Of a stretch of DNA of 7,284 nt, positions 1-7,225 are shown piece by piece. This DNA is from an uncultured Alphaproteobacteria bacterium (GTDB lineage Bacteria > Pseudomonadota > Alphaproteobacteria > RF32 > CAG-239), in NCBI GenBank assembly GCA_944391365.1, contig CALXTH010000189.1, positions 1-7,284 of the forward strand, in the 5' to 3' direction. The notes under the pieces are model-generated. The model ran no database searches. It had not been told where the DNA came from and saw nothing but the letters and a program-made list of their open reading frames with translations. Numbering within the stretch: the first letter of the stretch is position 1; each line of letters starts with the position of its first letter. The position numbers and the translations under genes were made by a program.

Positions 1-303
1 TCCGATCTGCGTGTTTTGGGGCGGTTGTATGCGGTGTCTGCGATTCAGACAGCGGCGCCGTGTGCTGCGGTTTATAATGTTTTGCTGGTGGCTCCGGTTA
101 AAATTCTGGGGCGGGTTTTGTGGCTGACGATTGATTTTGTTTTTATTGAACGGACGATTATTATGGCCTTGCGGCGGCTGGCTTCGGTGATGATTAAGGT
201 TGTTTTGCTCCTGCATGCCAACATGCAGAACAGCGGTGTATTTTTTACGGCTGCCGGTGCGGGAGTCCTGGCTTTGGTTTATTATCTGAGGGGGAGGTTG
301 TAA
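1..303 (+). CDS. nuoL: NADH-quinone oxidoreductase subunit L, C-terminal fragment (5' end outside window)
   Basis: This is an open frame from the first base to a TAA stop, giving the last 100 residues of a membrane protein. It matches the C-terminal end of NuoL, the distal antiporter-like subunit of respiratory complex I. Visible features are a hydrophobic stretch with the segment APVKILGRVLW, a basic amphipathic part, and a final membrane helix (AGAGVLALVYYL) after a short polar turn. E. coli NuoL ends in the same way, with a polar turn, a GA-rich helix and a terminal Leu-Arg. The channel residues lie upstream of the window, so its pumping residues cannot be judged. It ends one base before the nuoM start codon. 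The identification rests on this C-terminal pattern plus its position before nuoM and nuoN. It cannot be called truncated, because the window edge cuts it. Confidence 0.85.
   Translation, partial: SDLRVLGRLYAVSAIQTAAPCAAVYNVLLVAPVKILGRVLWLTIDFVFIERTIIMALRRLASVMIKVVLLLHANMQNSGVFFTAAGAGVLALVYYLRGRL
289..298 (+). promoter_or_regulatory. Strong Shine-Dalgarno sequence for nuoM
   Basis: A purine-rich run contains GGAGGT at 293-298, six bases before the nuoM ATG at 305. It is formed by the last codons of nuoL, so translation of nuoL and nuoM is probably coupled. It fixes the choice of start for nuoM. Confidence 0.7.
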
Positions 304-304
304 G

Positions 305-1735
305 ATGCAGCCGGTTATTCCTTATCTGCTGTTTATTGTTTTGCTTCCGTTGTTTGGAATTTTGTTTGTGGCGGCGGCAAAAGACAATGAAAAAACCGGC
401 GGAAGAAATGCTCTGAAAGTGGCAGTCTTGGCGGTGATTGCCAATCTGCTGCTGATTGTCAGGGCTTTTACACAGATTTCTCTGGAATATGGCAAAATTC
501 AACTGGTGGAAAAGTATCAGTGGCTGGACAGTCCGGAAATTTCGCTGGTGTTCGGTGTTGATTGTTTTTCTCTGCTGCTGATGCTGGGGATTCATCTGGC
601 GGTGTTAATCGGGCTGTGGGGCGTTAAGGACGAGGCGCAGGGGCAGAAGTCGCGGATGATCTTCACATTGCTGTTTTTGTGTCTGATCAGCGGATTTTTG
701 ACCGCGGTGGATATTTTTTCGTTTTTTATCTTTTTTGAGGCGATGCTGCTGCCGCTGTATATGCTGGTGGGGATGTTCGGCGAGGTGCGGCGGCAGGGGA
801 CGCTTTTCAGATTTACGCTGTATAATCTGCTGGGGTCGATGCTGTTGTTTGCCGCGATTGTGGTTATTTATAACCATCAGGGGCGCAGTATTTATCTGAA
901 TGCCATCAGCCGTGTGGAACTCGGGCAGCTGAGCGAAGTTTTGGTGTGGTCTTCTATTTTTGCGGCGTTTGTGTCGCGGATTCCGATTTGGCCGTTTCAT
1001 TACTGGATTTCTTCGGTCAGCGCCAGAATCCGGAATCCGCTGGTCTTTATTATCGCCAATATTATTCCGCTGACAGGTGTCTATGGTTTTATGCGTTTTT
1101 GGCCGAAGACAATGCCGGATGTGATGGTTTTTCTGGTGGTTGTTTTGGAAGTGGTCAGTGTCCTGACGATGTTGTTTATTGCGCTGATTGCCATTATTAA
1201 CAAGGATATTCAGTACAAGATTTTCTCATTTATGACGGTTTATTATATTTTTTATCTGCTGGGGGCTTTTTTGCCGACGGATCAGATTTTGCTGAATGTC
1301 GGGTTTGCGATTTTTGCGTTTTTGCTGATTTTTGCGGCGCTGGAGGTGATGCTGTCTTATATGGGCAGCGGCCGGCACCCGGAAATATCGGCAGAGGGCT
1401 GTTTGCAGCTGATGCCCCGGTTGTCGGCGGTCTTTACGTTTATGGTGCTGGCCGGAATCGGAATGCCGCTGTCTTCGATGTTTGTCAATAATTTTGTGAT
1501 TATGTCGGGACTGCTTAACTATAACCCGGTGACGGCTTTTGTGGCGTTGGGGGCTTTGGTTCTGGTATCGGCGGCGTTGTTGTCTGATTTGTATCAGCGC
1601 AAAAAGGAAGATGTCATGTTGCGGGAGGAAGACCAGATTGCGGATATTTCAGCGGGAGAGGCCGTCTTTATGTGGGGTGTGGCCGTGGTTCTGGTTTTGT
1701 CGTTTGTCAATCCGCTGTGGTTTGTGAAAGGGTAG
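305..1735 (+). CDS. nuoM: NADH-quinone oxidoreductase subunit M, divergent, with altered channel residues
   Basis: This is a 476-residue, very hydrophobic protein, slightly shorter than the usual roughly 500. NuoM is one of three antiporter-like subunits in the complex I membrane arm and normally moves a proton per cycle. Family landmarks are the Glu-containing helix FFIFFEAMLLPLYML (residues 141-154, E145), the IPIWPFHYW motif (226-234), VYGFMRF (259-265), a D301-centred segment matching the family's 'Q-x-D-x-K' loop, and GMPLSSMF (386-393). E145 aligns with E. coli E144. R225 stands where E. coli has K234. L256 replaces K265, Y313 replaces the conserved His of the broken helix, and N396 replaces E407. 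The usual loop PDAHxEAP after the WPFH motif is also gone (ISSVSARIRNP). The frame is intact and well framed by ribosome binding sites. The family call is firm. The residue equivalences are manual. Confidence 0.88.
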   Translation: MQPVIPYLLFIVLLPLFGILFVAAAKDNEKTGGRNALKVAVLAVIANLLLIVRAFTQISLEYGKIQLVEKYQWLDSPEISLVFGVDCFSLLLMLGIHLAVLIGLWGVKDEAQGQKSRMIFTLLFLCLISGFLTAVDIFSFFIFFEAMLLPLYMLVGMFGEVRRQGTLFRFTLYNLLGSMLLFAAIVVIYNHQGRSIYLNAISRVELGQLSEVLVWSSIFAAFVSRIPIWPFHYWISSVSARIRNPLVFIIANIIPLTGVYGFMRFWPKTMPDVMVFLVVVLEVVSVLTMLFIALIAIINKDIQYKIFSFMTVYYIFYLLGAFLPTDQILLNVGFAIFAFLLIFAALEVMLSYMGSGRHPEISAEGCLQLMPRLSAVFTFMVLAGIGMPLSSMFVNNFVIMSGLLNYNPVTAFVALGALVLVSAALLSDLYQRKKEDVMLREEDQIADISAGEAVFMWGVAVVLVLSFVNPLWFVKG

Positions 1736-1738
1736 CTT

Positions 1739-3136
1739 ATGGAAGCTTTGTCGTTTTGGATTCCGGAAATTTTTCTCGGGGCGACGCTGTTGCTGATGAG
1801 CACGACGGCATGGCTCAGAGACAAAAATACACCGAAGACTTTTTATACCATTGCCAAATTCGGGGTATGGGCAGCGCTGGCCGCGGAAATTATCTGGTAT
1901 TATCAGAGCGGTGAAGCCGAAGACTCGCAGATTATGCTGTTTAAGGTGATCGTTTATCTGCTTCTGCTCGGCAATATGTATATTTCACTGAAGTGGTTTT
2001 TAGGTGATGACCGGCCGAGTTTCCGTTTCTATTTTCTGATTGTTTTGATGCAGCTGTTGCTGATTGCGACCGTTTCGGCAGAAGATTTGCTGGTGCTTAT
2101 GCTCTTTTTGCAGGGGGGTGTTTTGCTGACATATTTGCTGATGCGGACGGAGCTTGATCCGGATGAGGCTTATCCGGAAATCAGGCGGTTCGGCGTTATT
2201 GCCCTGATTTATGCGGGAATCGGGCTGGCCGGTGTGTGGGGACTGTTTTCTTTAAGCGGCAGTTTTGATTTCGGGGCGGTTTCGGCTTATTTGAAGGTGC
2301 ATCAACAGGAAGCGGCGGTATTTGCGGCCTGTGCGATGATTCTGGTGTCGTTGTTGTTTGTGCTGGGGGTGGCTCCGTTCCATTTTTGGATGTCGGGGGC
2401 GTTTTCGGAAGCGATTCTTCCGGTGAGCGGTTATTTGTCCATCGTTCCGCTGTTTGCATATTATGCCTGTCTGCTGAATTTGGTGTCAGGGGTGATGATG
2501 CCAGTGTATCCGCTTTTGCGGCCGGCAATTGAAGTTTTTGCCGTTTTGTCCGTGGTTATCGGGGCGGTTGGGGCTAACGGTGAAAATAATGTGCGCCGGT
2601 TGTTTGTTTATTCACGCATTTTTGTTATCGGCGTTGTTTTGTCCGTTTTGCTGACTTTTTCTTCGGCAGCCGGTTTTTCGGGGTTTGTTTATCTTTTGGT
2701 ATCGATGCTGGCGCTGACCGGAATTTATACGGTCTTTTATGCCTTTAAGAGCAAGGGTGATTATTTGTCCGATTTGAATGATATTGCGGGCCTGGCGGAG
2801 AGCAAACCTTATCTTGCAGCGGCGGTTTTGCTGTTTATGACGTCGCTGCTTGGTTTTCCGCCACTGATCGGTTTTCTGGGCATGGTGATCGTGGTGAATC
2901 ATTTGGTGGATTTGCACAGTTACGGGCTTTTGCTGACCGTTATTTTCGGTATTCTGATGATGGCGTCGGCTTATCTGCGGGTGATTAAGGTGATGTATTT
3001 TGACAGCAAACACCGGGGATTTGACCGGGTGGACCGGGGAATTTATGTGATTTTGCTGGCCGATGTGGTGATTATTGTTGCGCTGTTGCTGAGTCCCCGG
3101 GAGCTTTTGGGTGCGGTGGAACAAATGTTGAGATGA
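1739..3136 (+). CDS. nuoN: NADH-quinone oxidoreductase subunit N, divergent, lacking the usual channel charges
   Basis: This is a 465-residue polytopic membrane protein starting three bases after the nuoM stop, with AAGGG at 1728-1732 as its ribosome binding site. NuoN is the antiporter-like subunit nearest the quinone-binding part of complex I. Landmarks are EDLLVLMLFL (115-124), VAPFHFW (211-217), PVSGYLSIVP (228-237), the N-x-x-R-R-L-x-x-Y-S segment (283-292) and LLGFPPLIGFLG (370-381). When these anchors are aligned with E. coli NuoN, Q125 stands at E133, V208 at K217, L238 at K247 and M382 at K395. V296 stands at the conserved His after the YS motif. The family call is supported by the motifs and by the position between nuoM and birA. 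A NuoN without these charges would be expected to pump poorly or not at all by the known path. The frame is intact, so simple decay is unlikely. Confidence 0.87.
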   Translation: MEALSFWIPEIFLGATLLLMSTTAWLRDKNTPKTFYTIAKFGVWAALAAEIIWYYQSGEAEDSQIMLFKVIVYLLLLGNMYISLKWFLGDDRPSFRFYFLIVLMQLLLIATVSAEDLLVLMLFLQGGVLLTYLLMRTELDPDEAYPEIRRFGVIALIYAGIGLAGVWGLFSLSGSFDFGAVSAYLKVHQQEAAVFAACAMILVSLLFVLGVAPFHFWMSGAFSEAILPVSGYLSIVPLFAYYACLLNLVSGVMMPVYPLLRPAIEVFAVLSVVIGAVGANGENNVRRLFVYSRIFVIGVVLSVLLTFSSAAGFSGFVYLLVSMLALTGIYTVFYAFKSKGDYLSDLNDIAGLAESKPYLAAAVLLFMTSLLGFPPLIGFLGMVIVVNHLVDLHSYGLLLTVIFGILMMASAYLRVIKVMYFDSKHRGFDRVDRGIYVILLADVVIIVALLLSPRELLGAVEQMLR

Positions 3137-3142
3137 GGCAAA

Positions 3143-3877
3143 ATGAAAGAGATTTGCGGTTGGCAGTGGTTTGATTTTGAAGAAGTTTCCAGTACGAACG
3201 ACGAGGCGATCCGGCAAAGTGCTGAGATGCGGGACGGGGCGTGTTTTGTGGTGACGGCACGGCGGCAGACGGCCGGCCGCGGGCGGCGCGGACGGTCGTG
3301 GTTGGGGTTTGAGGGGAATCTGTTTATGTCTTTGGGATTTCCGGCCGGCGTGGGTGATTTTAGTATTTATGTTTTTGTTTCATCCTTGTCTTTATTTAAT
3401 GTTATCAAGTTGTTATCAAATGATGTTGATGTAAAACTTGAACTTAAGTGGCCGAATGATGTTTTGCTCAACGGGGCGAAAGTTTCCGGTATTTTGCTCG
3501 AAAAAGGCGCCGGGGATTATCTGATTGCCGGGGTGGGCGTGAATGTGGCTTTTTCTCCGGCAGCGGGGGAGATGCCTTATGCCACGACTTCGCTTGCGGC
3601 CTGCGGAATTCGGATAACCAGAGAGGTGTTGCTGCAAAAATATCTTGCAGAATGGAATAAAACGGTTATGCTGTGGCAAACGAAAGGATTTGGCGTGTTG
3701 CGGAGTCAGTGGCTTAAAAATGCTCAGGGGTTGGGTAAAGAAATTTCCGTAACGCTTGGAAAAAACGTCAGAAAGGGAATTTTTAAAGGTATTGACGAAG
3801 ACGGAGCTTTGTTATTGAATGAAGATGGCCGGGTGGTCAGGATTATGGCCGGTGATGTTTGGATTGAAAAGGATTAG
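3143..3877 (+). CDS. birA: Biotin--[acetyl-CoA-carboxylase] ligase, single-function (class I)
   Basis: This 244-residue cytoplasmic enzyme activates biotin with ATP to biotinyl-5'-AMP and transfers it to the acceptor lysine of biotin carboxyl carrier proteins. Motifs in order are SSTNDEA (16-22), the biotinyl-AMP loop QTAGRGRRGRSW (42-53), KWPNDVLLNG (102-111) with the catalytic-type Lys, SGILLE (115-120) and GVGVNV (130-135). A C-terminal SH3-like barrel follows (about 198-243). There is no N-terminal helix-turn-helix, so it should not act as a biotin-operon repressor as E. coli BirA does. The ATG follows TGAGG at 3134-3138, which overlaps the nuoN stop, six bases after that gene. This placement after nuoN is typical of Alphaproteobacteria. 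One stretch in the middle (3359-3440) is clearly richer in A+T than the rest. Confidence 0.93.
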   Translation: MKEICGWQWFDFEEVSSTNDEAIRQSAEMRDGACFVVTARRQTAGRGRRGRSWLGFEGNLFMSLGFPAGVGDFSIYVFVSSLSLFNVIKLLSNDVDVKLELKWPNDVLLNGAKVSGILLEKGAGDYLIAGVGVNVAFSPAAGEMPYATTSLAACGIRITREVLLQKYLAEWNKTVMLWQTKGFGVLRSQWLKNAQGLGKEISVTLGKNVRKGIFKGIDEDGALLLNEDGRVVRIMAGDVWIEKD

Positions 3878-3883
3878 ATAAAT

Positions 3884-5611
3884 ATGGATATTTTTGACAG
3901 AGAGGGTTTGTTCTTTATTCCGCTGGGCGGTGCCGACAGTATCGGGATGAATATGTATGCCTATGTTTGCGGCGGAAAGATGATTGTGGTGGACTGCGGC
4001 TATACGTTTTTGAATGATGATTATCCGGGGATGGATCTGGCTTTTGCCGATCCGTCTTTTCTGGAGGCCAACGCCGACCGGATTGAAGCGCTGTTTGTGA
4101 CGCATGCGCATGAAGATCACTTTGGCGCGATTGCGCATGTCTGGCCGCGGTTGAAATGTCCGGTTTATGCCATGCGCTTTACGGCCGGGCTGATGAAAGA
4201 ACGTTTGCATGAGTTTCATTTGGACGGGGAAGTGCCGATTTATGAGGTGAATGATCATCAGCATATTCAACTGGAGACGTTTGCCGTTGATTTTATCTCA
4301 ATTACGCACTCGGTTCCGGAAACCTGTGCTCTTTACATCAAAACGCCGTTCGGCCGGGTGATTCATGCCACAGACTGGCGTTTTGATGATAACCGGACGG
4401 ATGTTATCCGGGCGGATTATCCGGCTTTGGAAGAGGCCGGACGGGAAGGTGTGGATATTCTGGTTTGTGATTCGACGAATATTTTGGTCGACAAGCCGCA
4501 ATATAGTGAATTTGATGTCCGGAACAGTCTGATGGAGCTGGTGCCGCATTATAAAAACGGCTTGATTGCGACTTGTTTTGCTTCAAACCTGATGCGGCTG
4601 GAGAGTTTGGCGCTGGCTGCGGACAAGGCCGGACGGACTCCGGTGCTGGTCGGGCGGACACTGATTAAGAATGCCAAAATAGCCCGGGAATGCGGTTACT
4701 TCAAAGATTTGCCAAAGGTTTATGATATCAAGGAGGCGAAGGATATTCCTTCCGATAAGGCTTTGTATATTTGTACCGGGTCACAGGGGAATTATCGCAG
4801 CGCGCTGAGTTCAATCGTTAAGGGCGAGCTTAAAGATGTGAAGCTGGCCAAAGGGGATGCGATTATTTTTTCATCAAAGATTATTCCCGGCAATGAGGAT
4901 AAAATTGAGCGTATGCAGGAAAACCTGATGGATCAGGGGGTGACGGTTATTCGTGAAGAGGAGTTTCTGGTGCATACATCAGGGCATGCCAACCGCAGCG
5001 ATTTGAAAAAGATGTATGAGCTTTTGAAACCCAAAGCCGTGATTCCGGTGCATGGCGACAAGCGGTTTGTCCGGGAACATCAGCGTTTTGCTTATTCGCT
5101 GGGGATAAAACAGGTGGAAACCGCGCGGGACGGTGATGTTTTTGCTTATGAAAACGGCAGGCTGAGCTTGTTGGAGGCGGTTCCTGTTGATATTCTGGCC
5201 GTTGACCGGCGGCGGGTGATTAAGCTCAATTCCCAGCTGGTGAAAAACCGGCGGCGGATTGCTTATAATTGCAGCGTGTTTATTAGTGTTGTTTTTGATA
5301 AAAACTGGAAATTGAAAGATTTGCAGATTTCTTCCATTGATATTTTGGAAGAGGAGGCTTTTGCCGAATTGGCCGAGCAGATTAAAAAGCATGTTTCAAA
5401 GAAACTGCCCAAAGAGGTTGAAAGTTGTAAGGGCAACGAGCAAGCAATCAGTGATTTTGTCCGCGGGCAGATTCGCCGTCGAATTTTTGCGGCGACAGAT
5501 ATTCGTCCGGTGACGTTTTTCCATATGTATGTGATTGACGGACCTGCTCTGGGTGAAGTCGAACAGCCGGAAAAAGAAGAGGGCAGTGTGGTTATTCTGG
5601 CGGATAACTGA
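3884..5611 (+). CDS. rnj: Ribonuclease J (metallo-beta-lactamase / beta-CASP RNase)
   Basis: This is a 575-residue cytoplasmic RNase, close to the family's usual 550-560 plus a short acidic tail. RNase J acts as a 5'-to-3' exonuclease and endonuclease in mRNA decay and rRNA maturation, using two zinc ions. Visible parts are the metal motif THAHEDHFGA (73-82), a further His at 142 (ITHSVPE), Asp 164 in HATDWRFD, the beta-CASP segment with CTGSQGN (297-303), HTSGHANR (364-371) and IPVHGD (387-392). A C-terminal domain follows from about residue 450. The HGD is a conservative change from the more common HGE. The start follows AAAAGGA at 3867-3873, inside the end of birA and six bases after it. 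The pantothenate kinase gene coaX, often found between birA and rnj in Alphaproteobacteria, is absent here. The identity is secure from the motifs. Confidence 0.94.
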   Translation: MDIFDREGLFFIPLGGADSIGMNMYAYVCGGKMIVVDCGYTFLNDDYPGMDLAFADPSFLEANADRIEALFVTHAHEDHFGAIAHVWPRLKCPVYAMRFTAGLMKERLHEFHLDGEVPIYEVNDHQHIQLETFAVDFISITHSVPETCALYIKTPFGRVIHATDWRFDDNRTDVIRADYPALEEAGREGVDILVCDSTNILVDKPQYSEFDVRNSLMELVPHYKNGLIATCFASNLMRLESLALAADKAGRTPVLVGRTLIKNAKIARECGYFKDLPKVYDIKEAKDIPSDKALYICTGSQGNYRSALSSIVKGELKDVKLAKGDAIIFSSKIIPGNEDKIERMQENLMDQGVTVIREEEFLVHTSGHANRSDLKKMYELLKPKAVIPVHGDKRFVREHQRFAYSLGIKQVETARDGDVFAYENGRLSLLEAVPVDILAVDRRRVIKLNSQLVKNRRRIAYNCSVFISVVFDKNWKLKDLQISSIDILEEEAFAELAEQIKKHVSKKLPKEVESCKGNEQAISDFVRGQIRRRIFAATDIRPVTFFHMYVIDGPALGEVEQPEKEEGSVVILADN

Positions 5612-5628
5612 TAATAGGTTTGCTCTAT

Positions 5629-5668
5629 AAAAAAGGAACCTGTCGTTTTTTCGGCGGGTTCCTTTTTT
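5629..5668. terminator. Intrinsic terminator, probably bidirectional, between convergent genes
   Basis: A 17-pair hairpin begins 18 bases after the rnj stop. A six-A run and GGAACCTG (5629-5642) pair with CGGGTTCC and a six-T run (5655-5668), with one G-T wobble. Inner TCG and CGG add three more pairs around a loop of six T. The T run at the 3' arm, followed by more T, fits termination of the nuo-birA-rnj unit. On the other strand the A run reads as a T run, and the hairpin starts 12 bases past the stop of the leftward gene, so it can terminate that transcript too. Confidence 0.88.
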
Positions 5669-5680
5669 GAGTTTTTATTT

Positions 5681-7213
5681 TTAATTTTGGCAAGAACTTG
5701 TATTTGTTCCAAAGCAAATTACGGGGCGAACAGAGTCATCATCGTTTTCATTTGATTTGTTAAACCAGCCGACTTCGAAGTTATTAGTGCTGTAGACAGC
5801 ATATTCCCAGACATGGGCGGTATTATAATCGGATGATGACCAGAAGCGTTCGTATGAAAATCCGGGGATTCCGGTTCCAAGCTTTTTGCCGCCGGCGGTT
5901 TGAATCCCATTGTTTACTTTGGTGTAATTTGTTTGATTGTTGATATTTTGCAACAGATCTTTTGACGGCAGACACCATTTTTTGTTTGAAGGAGTACCAG
6001 AAGGTCTGTAGCTGTTGGCTACATTAGCGGCTGTGAAGCGGCTGCCCAAACTGACCAGTTTTGCCGTATTTGTACAACTGGCGTTCAGGCTTGTGCTTGT
6101 TCCGACATAGTAATTTGTTTGCGAATCCCAGCCGACCCCGGTTTTAATCGGCTCTTTTGTTATGGCCCATCCCGTGGTGCCGTTGTTGTAGATGACAATT
6201 CCGAGTAATGTTTTGGATGAAAGGAGTTTATTTGAACAGGTGTCATCGCTGTAATAAAGGTCTCCTATTTCACAATTTGTTATGAAGTTCAGACATTTCC
6301 CGTTGCTCCATTCATATCCGCTCTTGCAGTTACAGGATGTGTAGAGACTGCCGCAGTTATTACCCGAGGGTTTAACCTCGTTGGCTCCGGTGCAGGTGTA
6401 TTTGAACGAGGATGAGCATTTCACACAGCCCGAACTGGCGCTCCAGCTATACCCCGTTGCGCAAGCGCATGTTTGATATTTATTATCACAAGATTCACCT
6501 TGTCCACCGGCATAACCAGTTCCGGTACATGCGTATTTGAAGTTGGTCTTACATACGCAGCTTTTGGTTTGGGCATTAAATTCATAATTTGTCGGGCAGG
6601 TGCATTTTTCATAATACGTTCCGCTGTCATCGGTACAAATCTGGCCGCTGCCCGTGGCGCTGCCGCAGCTGATGTAAGTTCCGGTGTTGCTTGAGTTGGT
6701 GTTGCAGCGGGTTTGGTATTTTGTTCCAGTACAGCTTTGGCAGCTTGCGGTTGTTATATGTCCTGTCGGGATTCTTCCATCACTATAAGGATAAGCTGAG
6801 CACAGCGAACAGCATTCCTTATATTTGCCGTTACAGCTGGCGCCTTTCCCTGCTTCATCCGCCCCGGAACAGGTCTTGTTGTATTCGGGCTTGCAGATGC
6901 AGCCGGTGTGATAAGAAGAATCATAAAGGCAGGGTGTACCCGGCGTTGCGGTCTCCCCGCAATTTTCGTTGGTATAACCCTCTTTTTTGCATTTTTCTTC
7001 ATTGTCGACTTCCCACTCGGGGTCATCTCCGCCCGAAGAGCCACCGGAACTTCCGTCCGGGGTATTTGCTCCACCAAAGTCTTCACCACCGCAATTCCCC
7101 GCGTCGGTAATGAAACACACGGAGGCCGTGAGCCATTGGTCTGCGGTATCTTGTTCCGATAACAATAAGCGCGATGCTTCAAGTTCGTTGTGTTGAGAGA
7201 TTTTTCTACTCAT
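5681..7213 (-). CDS. Cysteine-rich repeat protein with C-terminal DUF1566/Lcl_C-like domain
   Basis: This 510-residue protein has 38 cysteines and no methionine after the start. Regions in order: an N-terminal polar segment (1-40); an acidic Gly/Ser/Asp linker (41-75); about four cysteine-rich, EGF-like repeats (about 104-308); and a C-terminal domain (about 311-505). That domain contains GDLYYSDDTC, a LGIVIY strand, WCLPSKDLL, RFWSSSDYNTAHVWEY and SVRPVICF. The last set matches the pattern of the DUF1566/Lcl_C or Fibrobacter major paralogous family (WxLPS, YWSS, VRPV), often found in surface or secreted proteins. The exact function is unknown. The cysteine pairs suggest an oxidising compartment, yet no signal peptide or lipobox is visible. 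ATG at 7213 was chosen because AAGGA lies four bases upstream. A TTG at 7231 would add six residues, but it lies in the loop of a palindrome. The gene runs opposite to its neighbours and is less GC-rich in feel, so it may be accessory. Confidence 0.8.
   Translation of the reverse strand: MSRKISQHNELEASRLLLSEQDTADQWLTASVCFITDAGNCGGEDFGGANTPDGSSGGSSGGDDPEWEVDNEEKCKKEGYTNENCGETATPGTPCLYDSSYHTGCICKPEYNKTCSGADEAGKGASCNGKYKECCSLCSAYPYSDGRIPTGHITTASCQSCTGTKYQTRCNTNSSNTGTYISCGSATGSGQICTDDSGTYYEKCTCPTNYEFNAQTKSCVCKTNFKYACTGTGYAGGQGESCDNKYQTCACATGYSWSASSGCVKCSSSFKYTCTGANEVKPSGNNCGSLYTSCNCKSGYEWSNGKCLNFITNCEIGDLYYSDDTCSNKLLSSKTLLGIVIYNNGTTGWAITKEPIKTGVGWDSQTNYYVGTSTSLNASCTNTAKLVSLGSRFTAANVANSYRPSGTPSNKKWCLPSKDLLQNINNQTNYTKVNNGIQTAGGKKLGTGIPGFSYERFWSSSDYNTAHVWEYAVYSTNNFEVGWFNKSNENDDDSVRPVICFGTNTSSCQN
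6290..6904 (-). repeat. Tandem cysteine-rich protein repeats within the leftward gene
   Basis: Residues 104-308 carry about four diverged units. The two clearest are residues 222-266 and 267-308. They share the pattern F-K-Y-x-C-T-G, 10-12 residues, C, four to six residues including Tyr, C-x-C-x-x-G-Y-x-W, four to seven residues, then C. The first unit (107-135) keeps Tyr-x-x-x-Cys, Gly/Ser, Lys-Tyr-x-x-Cys. The second (161-221) is longer. The even spacing of cysteines suggests a chain of small disulphide-bonded modules of EGF-like type, although no exact EGF consensus is met. Confidence 0.65.
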
Positions 7214-7217
7214 CCTG

Positions 7218-7225
7218 TCCTTCCC
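7218..7225 (-). promoter_or_regulatory. Likely ribosome binding site of the cysteine-rich protein, inside a hairpin arm
   Basis: On the minus strand GGGAAGGA precedes the ATG at 7213 with a four-base spacer. Seven of these eight bases are the 3' arm of the palindrome at 7219-7238, so folding of the leader RNA would hide the site. The spacer is short but workable. Confidence 0.5.

Noticed and set aside
605..1000. 131-codon minus-strand open frame opposite nuoM
   Set aside because: It has the same low-complexity basic composition from antisense reading of hydrophobic codons, with no recognisable family.
2612..3217. 201-codon open frame on the minus strand opposite nuoN and birA
   Set aside because: The product is rich in Gln, His, Asn and Lys as expected from reading T-rich membrane-protein codons backwards. 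It has no motif and overlaps two secure genes.
6691..7110. 139-codon plus-strand open frame opposite the cysteine-rich gene
   Set aside because: Its composition is Cys/Arg/His/Ser-rich with no domain, and it lies wholly antisense to the much better supported minus-strand gene.
7120..7130. Possible lipobox around Cys 33 of the cysteine-rich protein
   Set aside because: The preceding residues are A-S-V, not a good match to Leu-Ala/Ser-Gly/Ala before Cys, and there is no basic-hydrophobic signal ahead of it.
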